Assembly: GCF_003094615.1 (NCBI RefSeq)
Contig: NZ_QDKO01000040.1
Location: 72,675-136,674, forward strand
Origin: Caulobacter radicis
GTDB lineage: Bacteria; Pseudomonadota; Alphaproteobacteria; Caulobacterales; Caulobacteraceae
Direction: 5' to 3'
Length of the DNA: 64,000 nt
Below are positions 49,159-58,120 of the stretch, piece by piece. A model generated the notes under the pieces. That model was not told where the DNA came from. It saw nothing but the letters and a program-made list of their open reading frames with translations, and searched no databases. Both the position numbers and the translations under genes were made by a program. Numbering within the stretch: position 1 is the stretch's first letter; every line of letters begins with the position of its first letter.

Positions 49159-50037
49159 TCAGCCCGCCGTCTTCGCGGCGATGGCCTCGGAAACGGCGAC
49201 CAGCCGCTCGGCCTGAACCAGGTGCAGCCGCTCGGCCATCTTGCCGTCGACCCGCAGCGCGCCCTTGCCGGCGTTCTCCGGCGCGGCGAAGGCGGCGATC
49301 ACCGCCTGGCTCCAGGCGATCTCGTCGTCCGACGGCGAGAACACCCGGTTGCAGATCTCCAGGTGCTTGGGATGGATCAGGGTCTTGCCGTCGAAGCCGA
49401 AGTCGACGGCCTGGCCGCAGACGGCCTCCAGCGCGGCCAGGTCGTCGATGTCGTTGTGCACGCCGTCGAGGATCGACAGGCCATGGCCGCGCGCGGCGGC
49501 GACCGCCAGAGACAGGATCGGCAGGAAGGCTTCCCGGCCCGGGGTCTGGCGGGCCCGCATCTCCTTGGCCAGGTCGTTGACGCCCATCACCCAGGCCGAC
49601 AGGCGGGTTGTCCTGGCCGCCTCGCCGATCTCCCACAGGTGGAAAGAGGCCTTGGCGGTCTCGATCATCGTCCACAGGCGGGTATGGATCGGGGCGGCGT
49701 GCAGGGCCGCCTCATAGGCGTGGACGTCGGCGGCGTCGTTCACCTTGGGCACGAGCACGGCGTCGGGACCAGCTTCGGCGGCCGCCTTCAGGTCGTCGGC
49801 GCCCCAGGGGGTGTCGAGGCCGTTGGTGCGGATGACGACCTCGCGCGGGCCGAACCCGCCGGCCTTCACCGTGGCCACGGCGGCCTCACGGGCGGCGAAC
49901 TTCATCTCCGGCGCCACCGCGTCCTCGAGGTCGAGGATGATCACGTCGGCGTCGAGCGTGCGGGCCTTCTCCACGGCCTTGGCGTTGGAGGCGGGCATGT
50001 AGAGGGCGCTGCGGCGCGGCCGGGCGAGGTCGGTCAT
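49159..50037 (-). CDS. HpcH/HpaI aldolase/citrate lyase family protein (CitE-like, malyl-CoA lyase type)
   Basis: A 292-residue acyl-CoA lyase or thioesterase of the CitE-like group. Motifs are RRSALYMPASNAKAVEKARTL, the metal-binding LDLEDAVAPEMK, WTMIETAKA and GFDGKTLIHPKHLE. Members include citrate lyase beta, malyl-CoA lyase and methylmalyl-CoA enzymes, and I cannot decide the substrate. I chose MTDLARP (50037) as the start; further upstream codons extend into untranslated sequence. It is transcribed toward the duplicated-segment protein gene. Confidence 0.88.
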   Translation of the reverse strand: MTDLARPRRSALYMPASNAKAVEKARTLDADVIILDLEDAVAPEMKFAAREAAVATVKAGGFGPREVVIRTNGLDTPWGADDLKAAAEAGPDAVLVPKVNDAADVHAYEAALHAAPIHTRLWTMIETAKASFHLWEIGEAARTTRLSAWVMGVNDLAKEMRARQTPGREAFLPILSLAVAAARGHGLSILDGVHNDIDDLAALEAVCGQAVDFGFDGKTLIHPKHLEICNRVFSPSDDEIAWSQAVIAAFAAPENAGKGALRVDGKMAERLHLVQAERLVAVSEAIAAKTAG

Positions 50038-50158
50038 GGCGGCGATCATCCTGACGGGACGGCTACTGTAAAGCATCCGCCGCGCGGGACGGGAAGCGTC
50101 GATCTCGCGGCGGGCGAAGCCATGGCGGGAAAGGGGGAAACGGGGTTAAGCTGGCGCC

Positions 50159-50554
50159 ATGACCACGCAACCGGCCCCCACGCGCTACGACGAAACGGCC
50201 CGCAACGTGCTGGGCGGAGAACTGATCCCCTGCTCGCTCGACCCGGTGACCGGCTTCTACCGTAACGGCTGCTGTGAAACGGGGCCGCACGACCTTGGCC
50301 TCCACACCGTCTGCGCGGTGATGACCGAGGAGTTCCTGGCCTTCTCCAAGTCCACCGGCAACGACCTGTCGACGCCGCGTCCGGAGTTCGCCTTCCGGGG
50401 GCTCAAGCCGGGCGACCGCTGGTGCCTGTGCGCCGGCCGCTGGCGCGAGGCGCTGGACGCCGGCATGGCCCCGCAGGTCATTCTCGAGGCCACCCACGAG
50501 GAGACCCTGGCCATCGTGTCGCTGGGGGTGCTGAAGGACCACGCGGCGGTCTGA
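50159..50554 (+). CDS. DUF2237 family protein
   Basis: A 131-residue protein of the DUF2237 family, function unknown. The conserved core is NVLGGELIPCSLDPVTGFYRNG, CCETGPHDLGLHTVCAVMTEEFL and GLKPGDRWCLCAGRW, ending with EATHEETLAIVSL. Five conserved cysteines suggest metal binding. It is followed after 26 bp by a histidine kinase gene. Confidence 0.86.
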   Translation: MTTQPAPTRYDETARNVLGGELIPCSLDPVTGFYRNGCCETGPHDLGLHTVCAVMTEEFLAFSKSTGNDLSTPRPEFAFRGLKPGDRWCLCAGRWREALDAGMAPQVILEATHEETLAIVSLGVLKDHAAV

Positions 50555-50580
50555 CCCGCGCAAGGCCGGAAGGATCCCGG

Positions 50581-51942
50581 ATGGTCGGTTACGAACGCAG
50601 GCTGCTGGTGCTGGTGGGGCTGATCGCCCTGGCCTTCCTGCCTCTGCTGGCCGCGTCGCTGTTCTTCCTGGCCCGCTTCTCGGCCGCCCAGGATCGGCTG
50701 GACGCCGTCTATACCCGCACCGTGATCCTCGCCCACGACCTGCGTGGCGAGAAGATGCGGCAGAACGCGCTCGTCCCGGTGATCGTCATCAACGGCGACA
50801 GGGGTTTGCTGATCGAGCTGGAGCGCTCCAATCGCCGCTTCGACGCCATCGTCGGCGACTTGAACGCGCTGGCCCGCGACGACGAGACGCGCGCGGCGCT
50901 GGAGCAGGTTTCCGCCTTGCAGCGCCGGCTGCTGGTGCTGCAGAGGACGGGCGTCGCCCAGCGGCTCGACGGCGGCACCATGAGCGGCGCCAACGCCTTC
51001 TTCCAGAAGAACGCCGGGCCGCTGACCAGCAGCATCGACGCGGCCATCGACCGCTTCACCGAGCGGTCGGCGGCCCGCTACCAGGCCGAGCGAACCCATA
51101 ACCAGGCCGTGGTGCGCGGCGTGTTCGGCGTGCTGGTCCTGGCCTCGGCCTGCGCCTTCGTGCTTTGCGCCTTCCTGGGCCGCCTGCTGCTGCGGCTGGT
51201 CGAGCAGAAGCGCAGCTACGACCAGGTCGCCGCCCGCCTGGCCGAGCGGGAGAAGGCGATCTCGCTGGCCCGCAAGGAGGCGGTCGAGGTGGTGGCCCAC
51301 GACCTCAACAACCCGATCACCACCATCCTGTTCGCCAGCGAGAACCTGCTGGCCCAGCCCGGTGTCGAGCAGCAGTCCAAGGTGCGCTCGGGCGTCGAGG
51401 CCATACTGCTGGCGACCGAGACCATGCGGCGGCTGATCCGCAACATCCTCGACCATTCCAAGATCGAGGCCGGCGGCCTGGTGCTGGCCAAGGAGACGGT
51501 CGACCTGCGCCGGCTGCTGGGCGACATCGCCGACCAGTTCGCCCTGTCGGCCGCCCGCAAGGGGCTGGACTTCGCCTACACGCCCGACGCGGCCGAGCCC
51601 TTGCTCGAGGCCGACGAGGGGCGCATCGGCCAGGTGGTGGCCAACCTGCTGTCCAACGCCATCAAGTTCACCGAGCCGGGCGGGACGGTGTCGCTGTCCA
51701 GTTGGGTGGCGGACGGAGCCGTGGTGGTCGAGGTGCGCGACACCGGCTGGGGCATGAGCCCAGAACAGGCCGCCCGGGTGTTCGAGCGCCACTGGCAGGG
51801 CGAGGCCGCCGCCGCCAATGGCAACGGCCTTGGCCTGGCGATCAGCAAGGCCATCGTCGAGGCCCATGGCGGGCGCCTGGGCGTCGACAGCCGGCCGGGC
51901 GAAGGCTCGGCCTTCAGCGTGGTGCTGCCGCTGGCGGCGTGA
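50581..51942 (+). CDS. Membrane-bound sensor histidine kinase (orphan)
   Basis: A 453-residue hybrid-less sensor kinase. The first membrane helix is LLVLVGLIALAFLPLLAASLFFL. The periplasmic helical sensor spans about residues 30-180. The second helix is GVLVLASACAFVLCAFLGRLL, then come a short linker coil and the phosphoacceptor box VVAHDLNNPITTILF (His near residue 240). The ATPase domain has NLLSNAIKFT, DTGWGMS and NGNGLGLAISKAIVEAHGG. No response regulator is nearby. The ligand is unknown. Confidence 0.93.
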   Translation: MVGYERRLLVLVGLIALAFLPLLAASLFFLARFSAAQDRLDAVYTRTVILAHDLRGEKMRQNALVPVIVINGDRGLLIELERSNRRFDAIVGDLNALARDDETRAALEQVSALQRRLLVLQRTGVAQRLDGGTMSGANAFFQKNAGPLTSSIDAAIDRFTERSAARYQAERTHNQAVVRGVFGVLVLASACAFVLCAFLGRLLLRLVEQKRSYDQVAARLAEREKAISLARKEAVEVVAHDLNNPITTILFASENLLAQPGVEQQSKVRSGVEAILLATETMRRLIRNILDHSKIEAGGLVLAKETVDLRRLLGDIADQFALSAARKGLDFAYTPDAAEPLLEADEGRIGQVVANLLSNAIKFTEPGGTVSLSSWVADGAVVVEVRDTGWGMSPEQAARVFERHWQGEAAAANGNGLGLAISKAIVEAHGGRLGVDSRPGEGSAFSVVLPLAA

Positions 51943-51953
51943 GGCTCGCGCTC

Positions 51954-52820
51954 CTATCCGATTTCGCCGTGCAGCCAGCTTCGGAAGGCGGCCATGGCCG
52001 CGCCGTCCGGCCGCGAATGCAGCCTTGTCAGCCAGTAGCGGCCGGTGACCACCTCGGCGGCGAAGGGGCGGACCAGGCGCTCGGCCGACAGCTCGGGCGC
52101 GAACAGCGCGGCGGGCGCCAGGGCCACGCCCTGGCCAGCGGCGGCGGCCGCGACCATCAGCACCGAATTGTCGAACATCGGCCCGCGCAGCGGCGGGGCC
52201 TCGGCGCCGGCGGCGGCGAACCAGCGCGGCCACTCGTCGGCGCGATAGGAGCGCAGCAGGGTCTCGCGCGCCAGGTCGCCGGGGGCCGACAGCCGTTCCG
52301 CGATCGCCGGCGCGCACAGGGCCGTCAGCGGCGCGGTCAGGATCGGCTCGGCATGCACGCCGTGCCAGGCACCGTCGCCGAAGCGGATGGCGAGATCCAG
52401 TCCCTCCCCGGCCAGGTCGACGCGGTTGTTGTTGGTCATCACCCGCAGGTCGACCTGCGGGCAGGCGCGGCGGAAGGACTCCAGCCGAGGCAGCAGCCAG
52501 CCCGTCGCGAACGAGCCGACCACGCCCAGCGTCAGCACCTCGCGCAGCCGTCCGTCGCTGTAGCGGTCGAGCGTCGCGCCGATGCGGTCGAAGGCGTCGA
52601 CCAGCACCGGGACCAGGGCCTGGCCCTCGTCGGTCAAAGCCAGGCCGCGCGGCAGGCGGCGAAAGAGCGAGACGCCCAGGCGGGCTTCCAGCTGGGCGAC
52701 CTGGTGGCTGACGGCGCCCTGGCTGACGCACAGCTCGACGGCTGCCCGGGTGAAGTTCAGGTGCCGGGCGGCGGCCTCGAAGGCGCGCAGGGCGTTGAGG
52801 GGAAGCTGGGCGCGATCCAT
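51954..52820 (-). CDS. LysR family regulator, AmpR/GcvA type
   Basis: A transcription regulator of about 288 residues. The start MDRAQLPLNALRAFEAAARH is typical of the AmpR/GcvA branch. The helix-turn-helix is FTRAAVELCVSQGAVSHQVAQLEARLG. The effector domain contains VDLAIRFGDGAW, ILTAPLTALCAPAIA and GVALAP. An ATG eight codons upstream is possible. It is divergent from a metallo-beta-lactamase gene across 103 bp, as ampR and ampC are, and it probably controls that gene. In AmpR the effector is a peptidoglycan fragment. Confidence 0.88.
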   Translation of the reverse strand: MDRAQLPLNALRAFEAAARHLNFTRAAVELCVSQGAVSHQVAQLEARLGVSLFRRLPRGLALTDEGQALVPVLVDAFDRIGATLDRYSDGRLREVLTLGVVGSFATGWLLPRLESFRRACPQVDLRVMTNNNRVDLAGEGLDLAIRFGDGAWHGVHAEPILTAPLTALCAPAIAERLSAPGDLARETLLRSYRADEWPRWFAAAGAEAPPLRGPMFDNSVLMVAAAAAGQGVALAPAALFAPELSAERLVRPFAAEVVTGRYWLTRLHSRPDGAAMAAFRSWLHGEIG

Positions 52821-52923
52821 GGCCAAGGCATGAACCAGGCTCATGGCTTCGTCCAGATATGATGCTTTGTCGCCGCCGCTTCCGATCGGCAGTTTCGCCG
52901 CGCCAACCGAAGGGGAGAGCGGC

Positions 52924-53832
52924 ATGAAAACGAAATGGATCGCGAGCTTGGGCATCGCCGGGGCGCTGTTCGCAACAGGCGGACCGGCGGCGGCGCACGA
53001 TCCTTTGCTGGCCCCGATCGAGCCGGCCTACGCCGCTCGCTGGCTGGGCGGCGAGGCGCCGATCAAGGTCTATGGCAATAGCTACATTGTGGGCTTCTCG
53101 GGGCTCAGCGTCGGCTTGATCAAGACCAGCCAGGGCCTGATCCTGGTCGACGCCGCCCTGCCCCAGGCCGTGCCGGCCATCGAGGCCAACATCAGGGCGC
53201 TGGGCTTCAAGGTCGCCGACATCAAGCTGATCCTCAGCACCGAGCCGCACTACGACCATGCCGGAGGCCTGGCCGCCCTGGCCCGCGACAGTGGCGCGAC
53301 GGTGGTCGCCAGCGCTCCGACGGCCGAAGCCCTGCGACGAGGCCGGCCGGGCCCGGACGATCCCCAGCTGGCCGACCTCGTCCCCTTTCCGGCGGTGGCG
53401 AAGCTGCGGGTGGTCAAGGATGGCGAGGTCATCCGTCTGGGCGACGTGGCCGTCACCGCCCGCGCCACGCCGGGCCACACGGGCGGCAGCATGAGCTGGA
53501 CCTGGACGTCGTGCGAGCGGCGCGACTGCAAGGCGGTGGTGTTCGGCTCCAGCCTCAATCCGGTGTCGTCCGACGGCTACCGGTTCTCGGATCCGAACAA
53601 CGCGGGCGTCGTGGCAGGCTTCCGCCGCAGCTTCGAGACCATGCGGGGCTTGAAGTGCGACGTGCTGATCAGCGCCCATCCCGACCAGTCGGGCGGCGAC
53701 CAGCGGCTGGCGCGGGCTCGCCGGGCTGAGAAGCCCAACCCGTTCGTCGATCCCAGCGCCTGCCGAAGCTATGCCGACCGCTACGCCGCGCGGCTGGACG
53801 CACGTCTGGCCAAGGAGCGGGCGGGGCTCTGA
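52924..53832 (+). CDS. Metallo-beta-lactamase, subclass B3-like, with Glu in first zinc position
   Basis: A 302-residue exported metallo-beta-lactamase-fold hydrolase. The signal peptide is MKTKWIASLGIAGALFATGG with likely cleavage near AAAHD. The usual B3 motif H-x-H-x-D-H reads EPHYDHAGG here (residues 107-112), with Glu in place of the first His. The remaining ligands are kept: His in TPGHTGGSMSWTW and His in LISAHPDQSGGD. A C-terminal extension ends AKERAGL. B3 enzymes with a non-His residue here are known (Gln in GOB types), so activity is possible. The divergent AmpR-like regulator supports a beta-lactam link. Confidence 0.86.
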   Translation: MKTKWIASLGIAGALFATGGPAAAHDPLLAPIEPAYAARWLGGEAPIKVYGNSYIVGFSGLSVGLIKTSQGLILVDAALPQAVPAIEANIRALGFKVADIKLILSTEPHYDHAGGLAALARDSGATVVASAPTAEALRRGRPGPDDPQLADLVPFPAVAKLRVVKDGEVIRLGDVAVTARATPGHTGGSMSWTWTSCERRDCKAVVFGSSLNPVSSDGYRFSDPNNAGVVAGFRRSFETMRGLKCDVLISAHPDQSGGDQRLARARRAEKPNPFVDPSACRSYADRYAARLDARLAKERAGL

Positions 53833-53845
53833 CCTTCCATTTTCT

Positions 53846-53980
53846 CCCGTCATTCTCGCCCTTGTGGCGAGAACCCCTGGTTCCGCTCGTACGGGCAGCG
53901 CAGGCGGATCGCTGGCGATCCGCCCCATCCGTCATCGAGGCCGACAGAGGGGTTCCCGCCACAAGGGCGGGAATGACGGG
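53846..53980. repeat. Palindromic intergenic repeat, family A (copy 2)
   Basis: Bounded by CCCGTCATTCTCGCCCTTGT and ACAAGGGCGGGAATGACGGG, with an inner hairpin GCGGATCGCTGGCGATCCGC. It fills the convergent gap between the metallo-beta-lactamase and the flavin disulfide reductase gene. It shares its ends with copies 1 and 3. Confidence 0.88.
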
Positions 53981-53997
53981 AAATGAAAGCGCGCCGC

Positions 53998-55392
53998 CTA
54001 CGCCAGCGGCTTCAGTTCGCCCAGCACCGTGGGGATCAGCTCCGACACCGTCGGATGGATCGGCACGGTGCGCTGCAGAACCGTATAGGGGGCCTTGGCG
54101 TACATGACGTCGAGGATGCCGTGGATGGCCTCGTCGCCCGAGGTTCCCAGGATCGCGGCGCCGAGGATTTGCTTGGTCTCGGCGTCGACCAGCACCTTCA
54201 TGAAACCCTGGGTCTCGCCCTTCTCGATGGCGCGGCCCACGCGGGTCATCGGGCGTGTCCCGACCAGGGCCGGGCGGCCGGCGGCGCGGACTTCGGCTTC
54301 GCTCATCCCCACCCGGCCAAGCGGCGGGTCGGTATAGAGGGCGTAGGCGGTCAGGCGGTCGGTGACTTTCCTGGGGTCGTCGTCGAGCAGGTTGGCGGCG
54401 ATGATCTCGAAGTCGTTGTAGGCGGTGTGGGTGAAGGCCCCGCGTCCGTTGCAGTCGCCCATGGCCCATATCGACGGGACGTTGGTGCGCAGGGTCTCGT
54501 CGACCGTGACGTAGCCGCGCTTGTCGACGGCGACGCCGGCCGCCTCCAGGCCCAGGTCGTCGGTGTTGGGCTTGCGGCCGACGGCCAGCAGGGTGTGCGA
54601 GCCCTTCACTGCCGGTTCGCCCTCCCGGCAGGTGACGTGGACGCAGACGCCTTCTTCGCCCCCTTCCGTCTTGCAGGGGGAAAAGCTGATGCACTCGGCG
54701 TTCAGCCGCACGGCGATGCCCTCGGCCTCGAGGATTTCGCGCACGGCGTCGGAAACCTCGGGATCCTCGCGGCCGATCAGGCGGGGCCCCATCTCGACCA
54801 CGGTCACCTGGGCGCCGAAGCGCCGGTACATCTGGGCGAACTCCAGCCCGATATAGCTGCCGCCGACGATCACCAGGTGCTCGGGCAGCGTGTCCAGCTG
54901 CATCATGCCGACATTGGTGAGATACGAGATGTCGTTGACGCCGGGCATGTCCGGGACGTTGGCGCGGCCGCCGACATTGAGGAAGATCTTCGGGGCCTCC
55001 AGCACCCGGCCGTCGACCTCGACGGTGGTGGGCGAGGTCAGGCGGGCATGGCCTTCGAAGACCGTCAGGCCGTCCATGCCCTTGAGCCATTTCTCGACAT
55101 TGCCGCGGGCGTTGCGGACGACGGTCTGCTGGCGTTCCTTGACCGCCTTCATGTCGACGCCGACGGGTCCTTGCAGAACGACGCCGTAGTCGGCCGCCCG
55201 GCGGGCCAGGTGCGCGGCATAGGCGCTGGCCACCATGGTCTTGGTCGGCATGCAGCCAGTGTTGACGCAGGTGCCGCCGAACAGCTTGCGCTCGACCAGG
55301 GCCACCTTCCAGCCGGCGGCGGTCAGGCGCCCGGCCAGCGAAGGCCCGGCCTGGCCGGCCCCGATGATGATGGCGTCGAAGGTCATGCTCAC
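53998..55392 (-). CDS. FAD-dependent pyridine nucleotide-disulfide oxidoreductase (mercuric reductase-like)
   Basis: A 464-residue class I flavoprotein disulfide reductase. FAD motif IIIGAGQAGPSLAG is at residue 10. The redox pair in GGTCVNTGCMPTKTM is near residue 43, IVGGSYIGLEFAQMY is the NAD(P)H site, and IWAMGDCNGRGAFTHTAYND is the second FAD motif. The C-terminal interface reads RTVPIHPTVSELIPT. The group includes mercuric reductases and soluble transhydrogenase relatives; there are no extra cysteines at the C-terminus, so mercury reduction is unlikely. The GTG start overlaps the DUF4126 stop; an ATG two codons later is possible. Confidence 0.89.
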   Translation of the reverse strand: MSMTFDAIIIGAGQAGPSLAGRLTAAGWKVALVERKLFGGTCVNTGCMPTKTMVASAYAAHLARRAADYGVVLQGPVGVDMKAVKERQQTVVRNARGNVEKWLKGMDGLTVFEGHARLTSPTTVEVDGRVLEAPKIFLNVGGRANVPDMPGVNDISYLTNVGMMQLDTLPEHLVIVGGSYIGLEFAQMYRRFGAQVTVVEMGPRLIGREDPEVSDAVREILEAEGIAVRLNAECISFSPCKTEGGEEGVCVHVTCREGEPAVKGSHTLLAVGRKPNTDDLGLEAAGVAVDKRGYVTVDETLRTNVPSIWAMGDCNGRGAFTHTAYNDFEIIAANLLDDDPRKVTDRLTAYALYTDPPLGRVGMSEAEVRAAGRPALVGTRPMTRVGRAIEKGETQGFMKVLVDAETKQILGAAILGTSGDEAIHGILDVMYAKAPYTVLQRTVPIHPTVSELIPTVLGELKPLA

Positions 55393-55853
55393 GAAACCGC
55401 CGAGACGATCAGATAGGCGCCGCCCAGGGCGATCACGTCTTCGACAAGAGCCGCGGGCGTGTCGCGCTTGAGGGCCTTGGCCAGGCGGCCGCGCAGCTCG
55501 GCGCCGCCCAGGGTGCCGATCACCGCGCCGATGACGCCCAGGATCGCCCCGACGATCCAGGCGCCGCCGGCCAGGCCGATGACCGCGCCCGAGAAGCCGC
55601 CGGCGACGATGCGGGCGCCGAACTGCGGCGGGACCTTGCGGCTGGGAGTCATCGGCAGTTGGTCGGTGATCAGCTCGACCGCCGCCAGGGCGGTGAAGAT
55701 CCAGGTAGCGATGTTGCCGCCCAGCCAGGCCAGCGGCGTGCCGGCCAGCGGGATCCAGCCGAGATGCGCGCCCCAGGCGACGGCGGCGGGGGCGGTCATG
55801 GCCCGCAGGCCGGCGATCACGCCGATGAGCAGGGCGAGGACGTAGAGGGTCAT
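55389..55853 (-). CDS. DUF4126 family membrane protein
   Basis: A 154-residue inner membrane protein, function unknown. It begins MTLYVLALLIGVIAGLRAMTAPAAVAW. Later come GTPLAWLGG, the conserved ELITDQLPMTPSRK, then VAGGFSGAVIGLAGG and IGAVIGTLGGAELRG. There are four or five hydrophobic segments. Upstream codons to 55907 are rejected. It is translationally coupled with the flavin disulfide reductase gene. Confidence 0.82.
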   Translation of the reverse strand: MTLYVLALLIGVIAGLRAMTAPAAVAWGAHLGWIPLAGTPLAWLGGNIATWIFTALAAVELITDQLPMTPSRKVPPQFGARIVAGGFSGAVIGLAGGAWIVGAILGVIGAVIGTLGGAELRGRLAKALKRDTPAALVEDVIALGGAYLIVSAVS

Positions 55854-55950
55854 GCGAGAACTCCCGAGCGTCGCCGCGATCAGGCGCGCTCCGGGAGCAA
55901 ACCGCAAGCGCCTGGCGTCGGCTTGGATGTTCCGGCTGCGGTTCGCCCGA

Positions 55951-56490
55951 TCAGCCCTTCAGCGCGTACTCCCGCTCCAGCCGATAGACCGAGCCTTCCT
56001 TGGTCTGCCAGCTGGAATAGAGGCCGAAGCGGTCGACGTGGAAGGGCGGCGAGTGCAGCAGGTTGTTGCGCTGGATCCAGGCGCCGACCTCGGGCACGGC
56101 CGCGCGCTTCAGATAGGCCAGGGTGACGTGCGGCAGGTAGGTGCGGGTCTCGGGCTTCAGCTCGGCCTTGCGGGCGGCGCTTTCGTTGGCCTTCTGCAGG
56201 CGGCGCAAGTGCGGCTCGTCCTCGACCCCGGCCCAGACGGCGTGCATGTCGGCGCCCTCGCCGAAATGGCCGGCGCCCTTCAGCTCCAGGTCGAAGGCTG
56301 GGGCCTCGATCCGGGCCAGCGCCTCGTCGAGGTCGGCGGCGACCGTTTCCTGCACGTCGCCGATGAAGCGCAGGGTGATGTGGAAGGCCTCCAGCGGCCG
56401 CCAGCGGGCGCCTTCGATGCCGGATTGTCGGGACTGGAGCGGCGCGCCGATCTCGGTGGGGATGGCGATCGCGGTGAACAGGCGGATCAT
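55951..56490 (-). CDS. thpR: RNA 2',3'-cyclic phosphodiesterase ThpR (LigT family)
   Basis: A 2H-phosphoesterase that opens 2',3'-cyclic phosphates on RNA ends and can ligate tRNA halves in vitro. The 179-residue protein has both H-x-T motifs: AFHITLRFIG near residue 37 and LPHVTLAYL near residue 121. The N-terminus is MIRLFTAIAIP. It is transcribed alone, divergent from the GH27 gene. Confidence 0.92.
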   Translation of the reverse strand: MIRLFTAIAIPTEIGAPLQSRQSGIEGARWRPLEAFHITLRFIGDVQETVAADLDEALARIEAPAFDLELKGAGHFGEGADMHAVWAGVEDEPHLRRLQKANESAARKAELKPETRTYLPHVTLAYLKRAAVPEVGAWIQRNNLLHSPPFHVDRFGLYSSWQTKEGSVYRLEREYALKG

Positions 56491-56623
56491 GCCGCCAGCC
56501 TAGACGCCTTGGCGGTCGGCCTCCAAGCCCCTGCCGCAGGCGTCTTGCCGATCGGACAAATTGTCTGACAAATAGCGTCGCCCAGGAGGACGGCGCGAAG
56601 GCCGTCGGGGCGGGAGGCAGGCG

Positions 56624-57979
56624 ATGACGGGACCCTCGATGGATCGGCGCGGGGTGCTGCTGGCGGGAATGGGCGCGAGCCTGGCGGCCGGTTCGGGCGT
56701 CGCCGCGGCCCCGGCGGGCAAGTCGTCGCTGCTGGCCCAGCGTCCGCCGATGGGTTGGAACAGCTGGAACAGCTTCGCCACCACGATCAACGAGGCCCAG
56801 GCGCTGGAGACGGCCCGGATCATGGCCGCGAAACTGCTGCCGTTCGGCTACGACGTCTTCACGGTCGATATCCAGTGGTACGAGCCGGAAGCGGCCAGCT
56901 ACGACTACAATCGCAATCCCCAGCCGGCGATGGACGGCCATGGCCGCCTTCTCCCCGCCCCCAATCGTTTTCCGTCCAGCGCCGGCGGCCTGGGCTTCAA
57001 GCCGCTGGCCGACCAGGTGCATGCGCTGGGCCTGAAGTTCGGCGTGCACCTGATGCGGGGAATCCCGCGCGCGGCGGTGAAGGCCAACCTTCCGGTGCTG
57101 GGAACCAGCATCCGCGCCGCCGACGTCGCCGACACGTCGAGCGTCTGCTCCTGGAACCCCGACATGTACGGCGTCGACATGCGCAAGGCCGGGGCCCAGG
57201 CCTATTACGACAGCGTCTTCCGCCTGTTCGCCCAGTGGGGCGTCGACTTCGTGAAGATGGACGACATGAGCCGCCCCTACGACGCCCACGCCGCCGAGAT
57301 CGAGGCGGCCCACAAGGCGATCAAGGCGTCCGGCCGGCCGATGATCCTCAGCCTGTCGCCGGGCGAGACGCCCGTGCCGCGCGCCGAGCACGTGCGCAGG
57401 TTCGCCCAGATGTGGCGCATCTCCGACGACTTCTGGGACGAGTGGTCGATGCTGGAGGCCCAGTTCACGCGGCTGGAGAACTGGAACGCCTTCCGCGCCC
57501 CGGGCGCCTGGCCCGACGCCGACATGCTGCCGCTGGGCCGGCTGGCCCTGGGCAAGCGCGACAGCAAGTTCACGCCCGACGAGCAGCAGACCCTGATGAC
57601 CCTGTGGTCGATCGCCCGCTCGCCGCTGATCATGGGCGGCGACCTGCGCCACCTGGACGAGGCGACCCTGGCCCTGCTGACCAATCGCCAGGTGCTGGCG
57701 GTCAACCAGGCCAGCACCGGCAACCAGCCCCACTTCGTCGAGGACGGGGCGCGGATCTGGTCGGCGCGGCCCGAGGGGCGTCCGGCCGAGCGTTACCTGG
57801 CGCTGTTCAACACCACGGGAAAGTCGAAGGCGGTGGGCGTCGGGCTGCGGGAACTGGGCCTGACCGACGGGGTGTCGGTGCGCGACCTGTGGAGCGGGCA
57901 GGATCTTGGGCGGGTCAATGACCGCGTGGAGCGGACGCTGCCGTCACATGGCTCGGCGCTGCTGCGGCTGGGCGCATGA
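56624..57979 (+). CDS. GH27 glycoside hydrolase (alpha-galactosidase type), Tat-exported
   Basis: A 451-residue exported glycosidase of clan GH-D. The N-terminus MTGPSMDRRGVLLAGMGASL carries a twin-arginine signal. The catalytic barrel begins RPPMGWNSWNSFATTINE. FVKMDDMS near residue 212 holds the nucleophile, and MWRISDDFWDEW near residue 267 the acid/base. GGDLRHLDEATLALLTN leads into the C-terminal beta domain. Members act on alpha-galactosides or alpha-N-acetylgalactosamine; specificity is unclear. The start has GGGAGG upstream. Confidence 0.91.
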   Translation: MTGPSMDRRGVLLAGMGASLAAGSGVAAAPAGKSSLLAQRPPMGWNSWNSFATTINEAQALETARIMAAKLLPFGYDVFTVDIQWYEPEAASYDYNRNPQPAMDGHGRLLPAPNRFPSSAGGLGFKPLADQVHALGLKFGVHLMRGIPRAAVKANLPVLGTSIRAADVADTSSVCSWNPDMYGVDMRKAGAQAYYDSVFRLFAQWGVDFVKMDDMSRPYDAHAAEIEAAHKAIKASGRPMILSLSPGETPVPRAEHVRRFAQMWRISDDFWDEWSMLEAQFTRLENWNAFRAPGAWPDADMLPLGRLALGKRDSKFTPDEQQTLMTLWSIARSPLIMGGDLRHLDEATLALLTNRQVLAVNQASTGNQPHFVEDGARIWSARPEGRPAERYLALFNTTGKSKAVGVGLRELGLTDGVSVRDLWSGQDLGRVNDRVERTLPSHGSALLRLGA

Positions 57980-58116
57980 GATCCTCCCCCGGAAGGGGGA
58001 GGTGTCGGCGAAGCCGACGGAGGGGGAAGTGTCAGCTTGTATCGGCAAGCGCCGCGGAAGCTGGAAACGGCCCTCTCAGTCGCTCCGCGACAGCTCCCCC
58101 AGAGGGAGAGCATCTT
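57980..58116. repeat. Palindromic intergenic repeat, family C (second full copy)
   Basis: AGATCCTCCCCC at the left and GAGGGAGAGCATCTT at the right frame about 137 bp with the inner hairpin GTCGGCGAAGCCGAC shared with the copy at 10681. It fills the convergent GH27/rimM junction, starting at the stop codon itself. Confidence 0.8.
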
Positions 58117-58120
58117 GGGC

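Noticed and set aside
50257..53928. Very long antisense open frame (over 1200 codons) opposite the kinase, crossing LysR and the MBL
   Set aside because: Its translation is low-complexity and Arg/Gly/His/Gln-rich, and it overlaps three genes with clear domains. GC-rich DNA gives such shadow frames.
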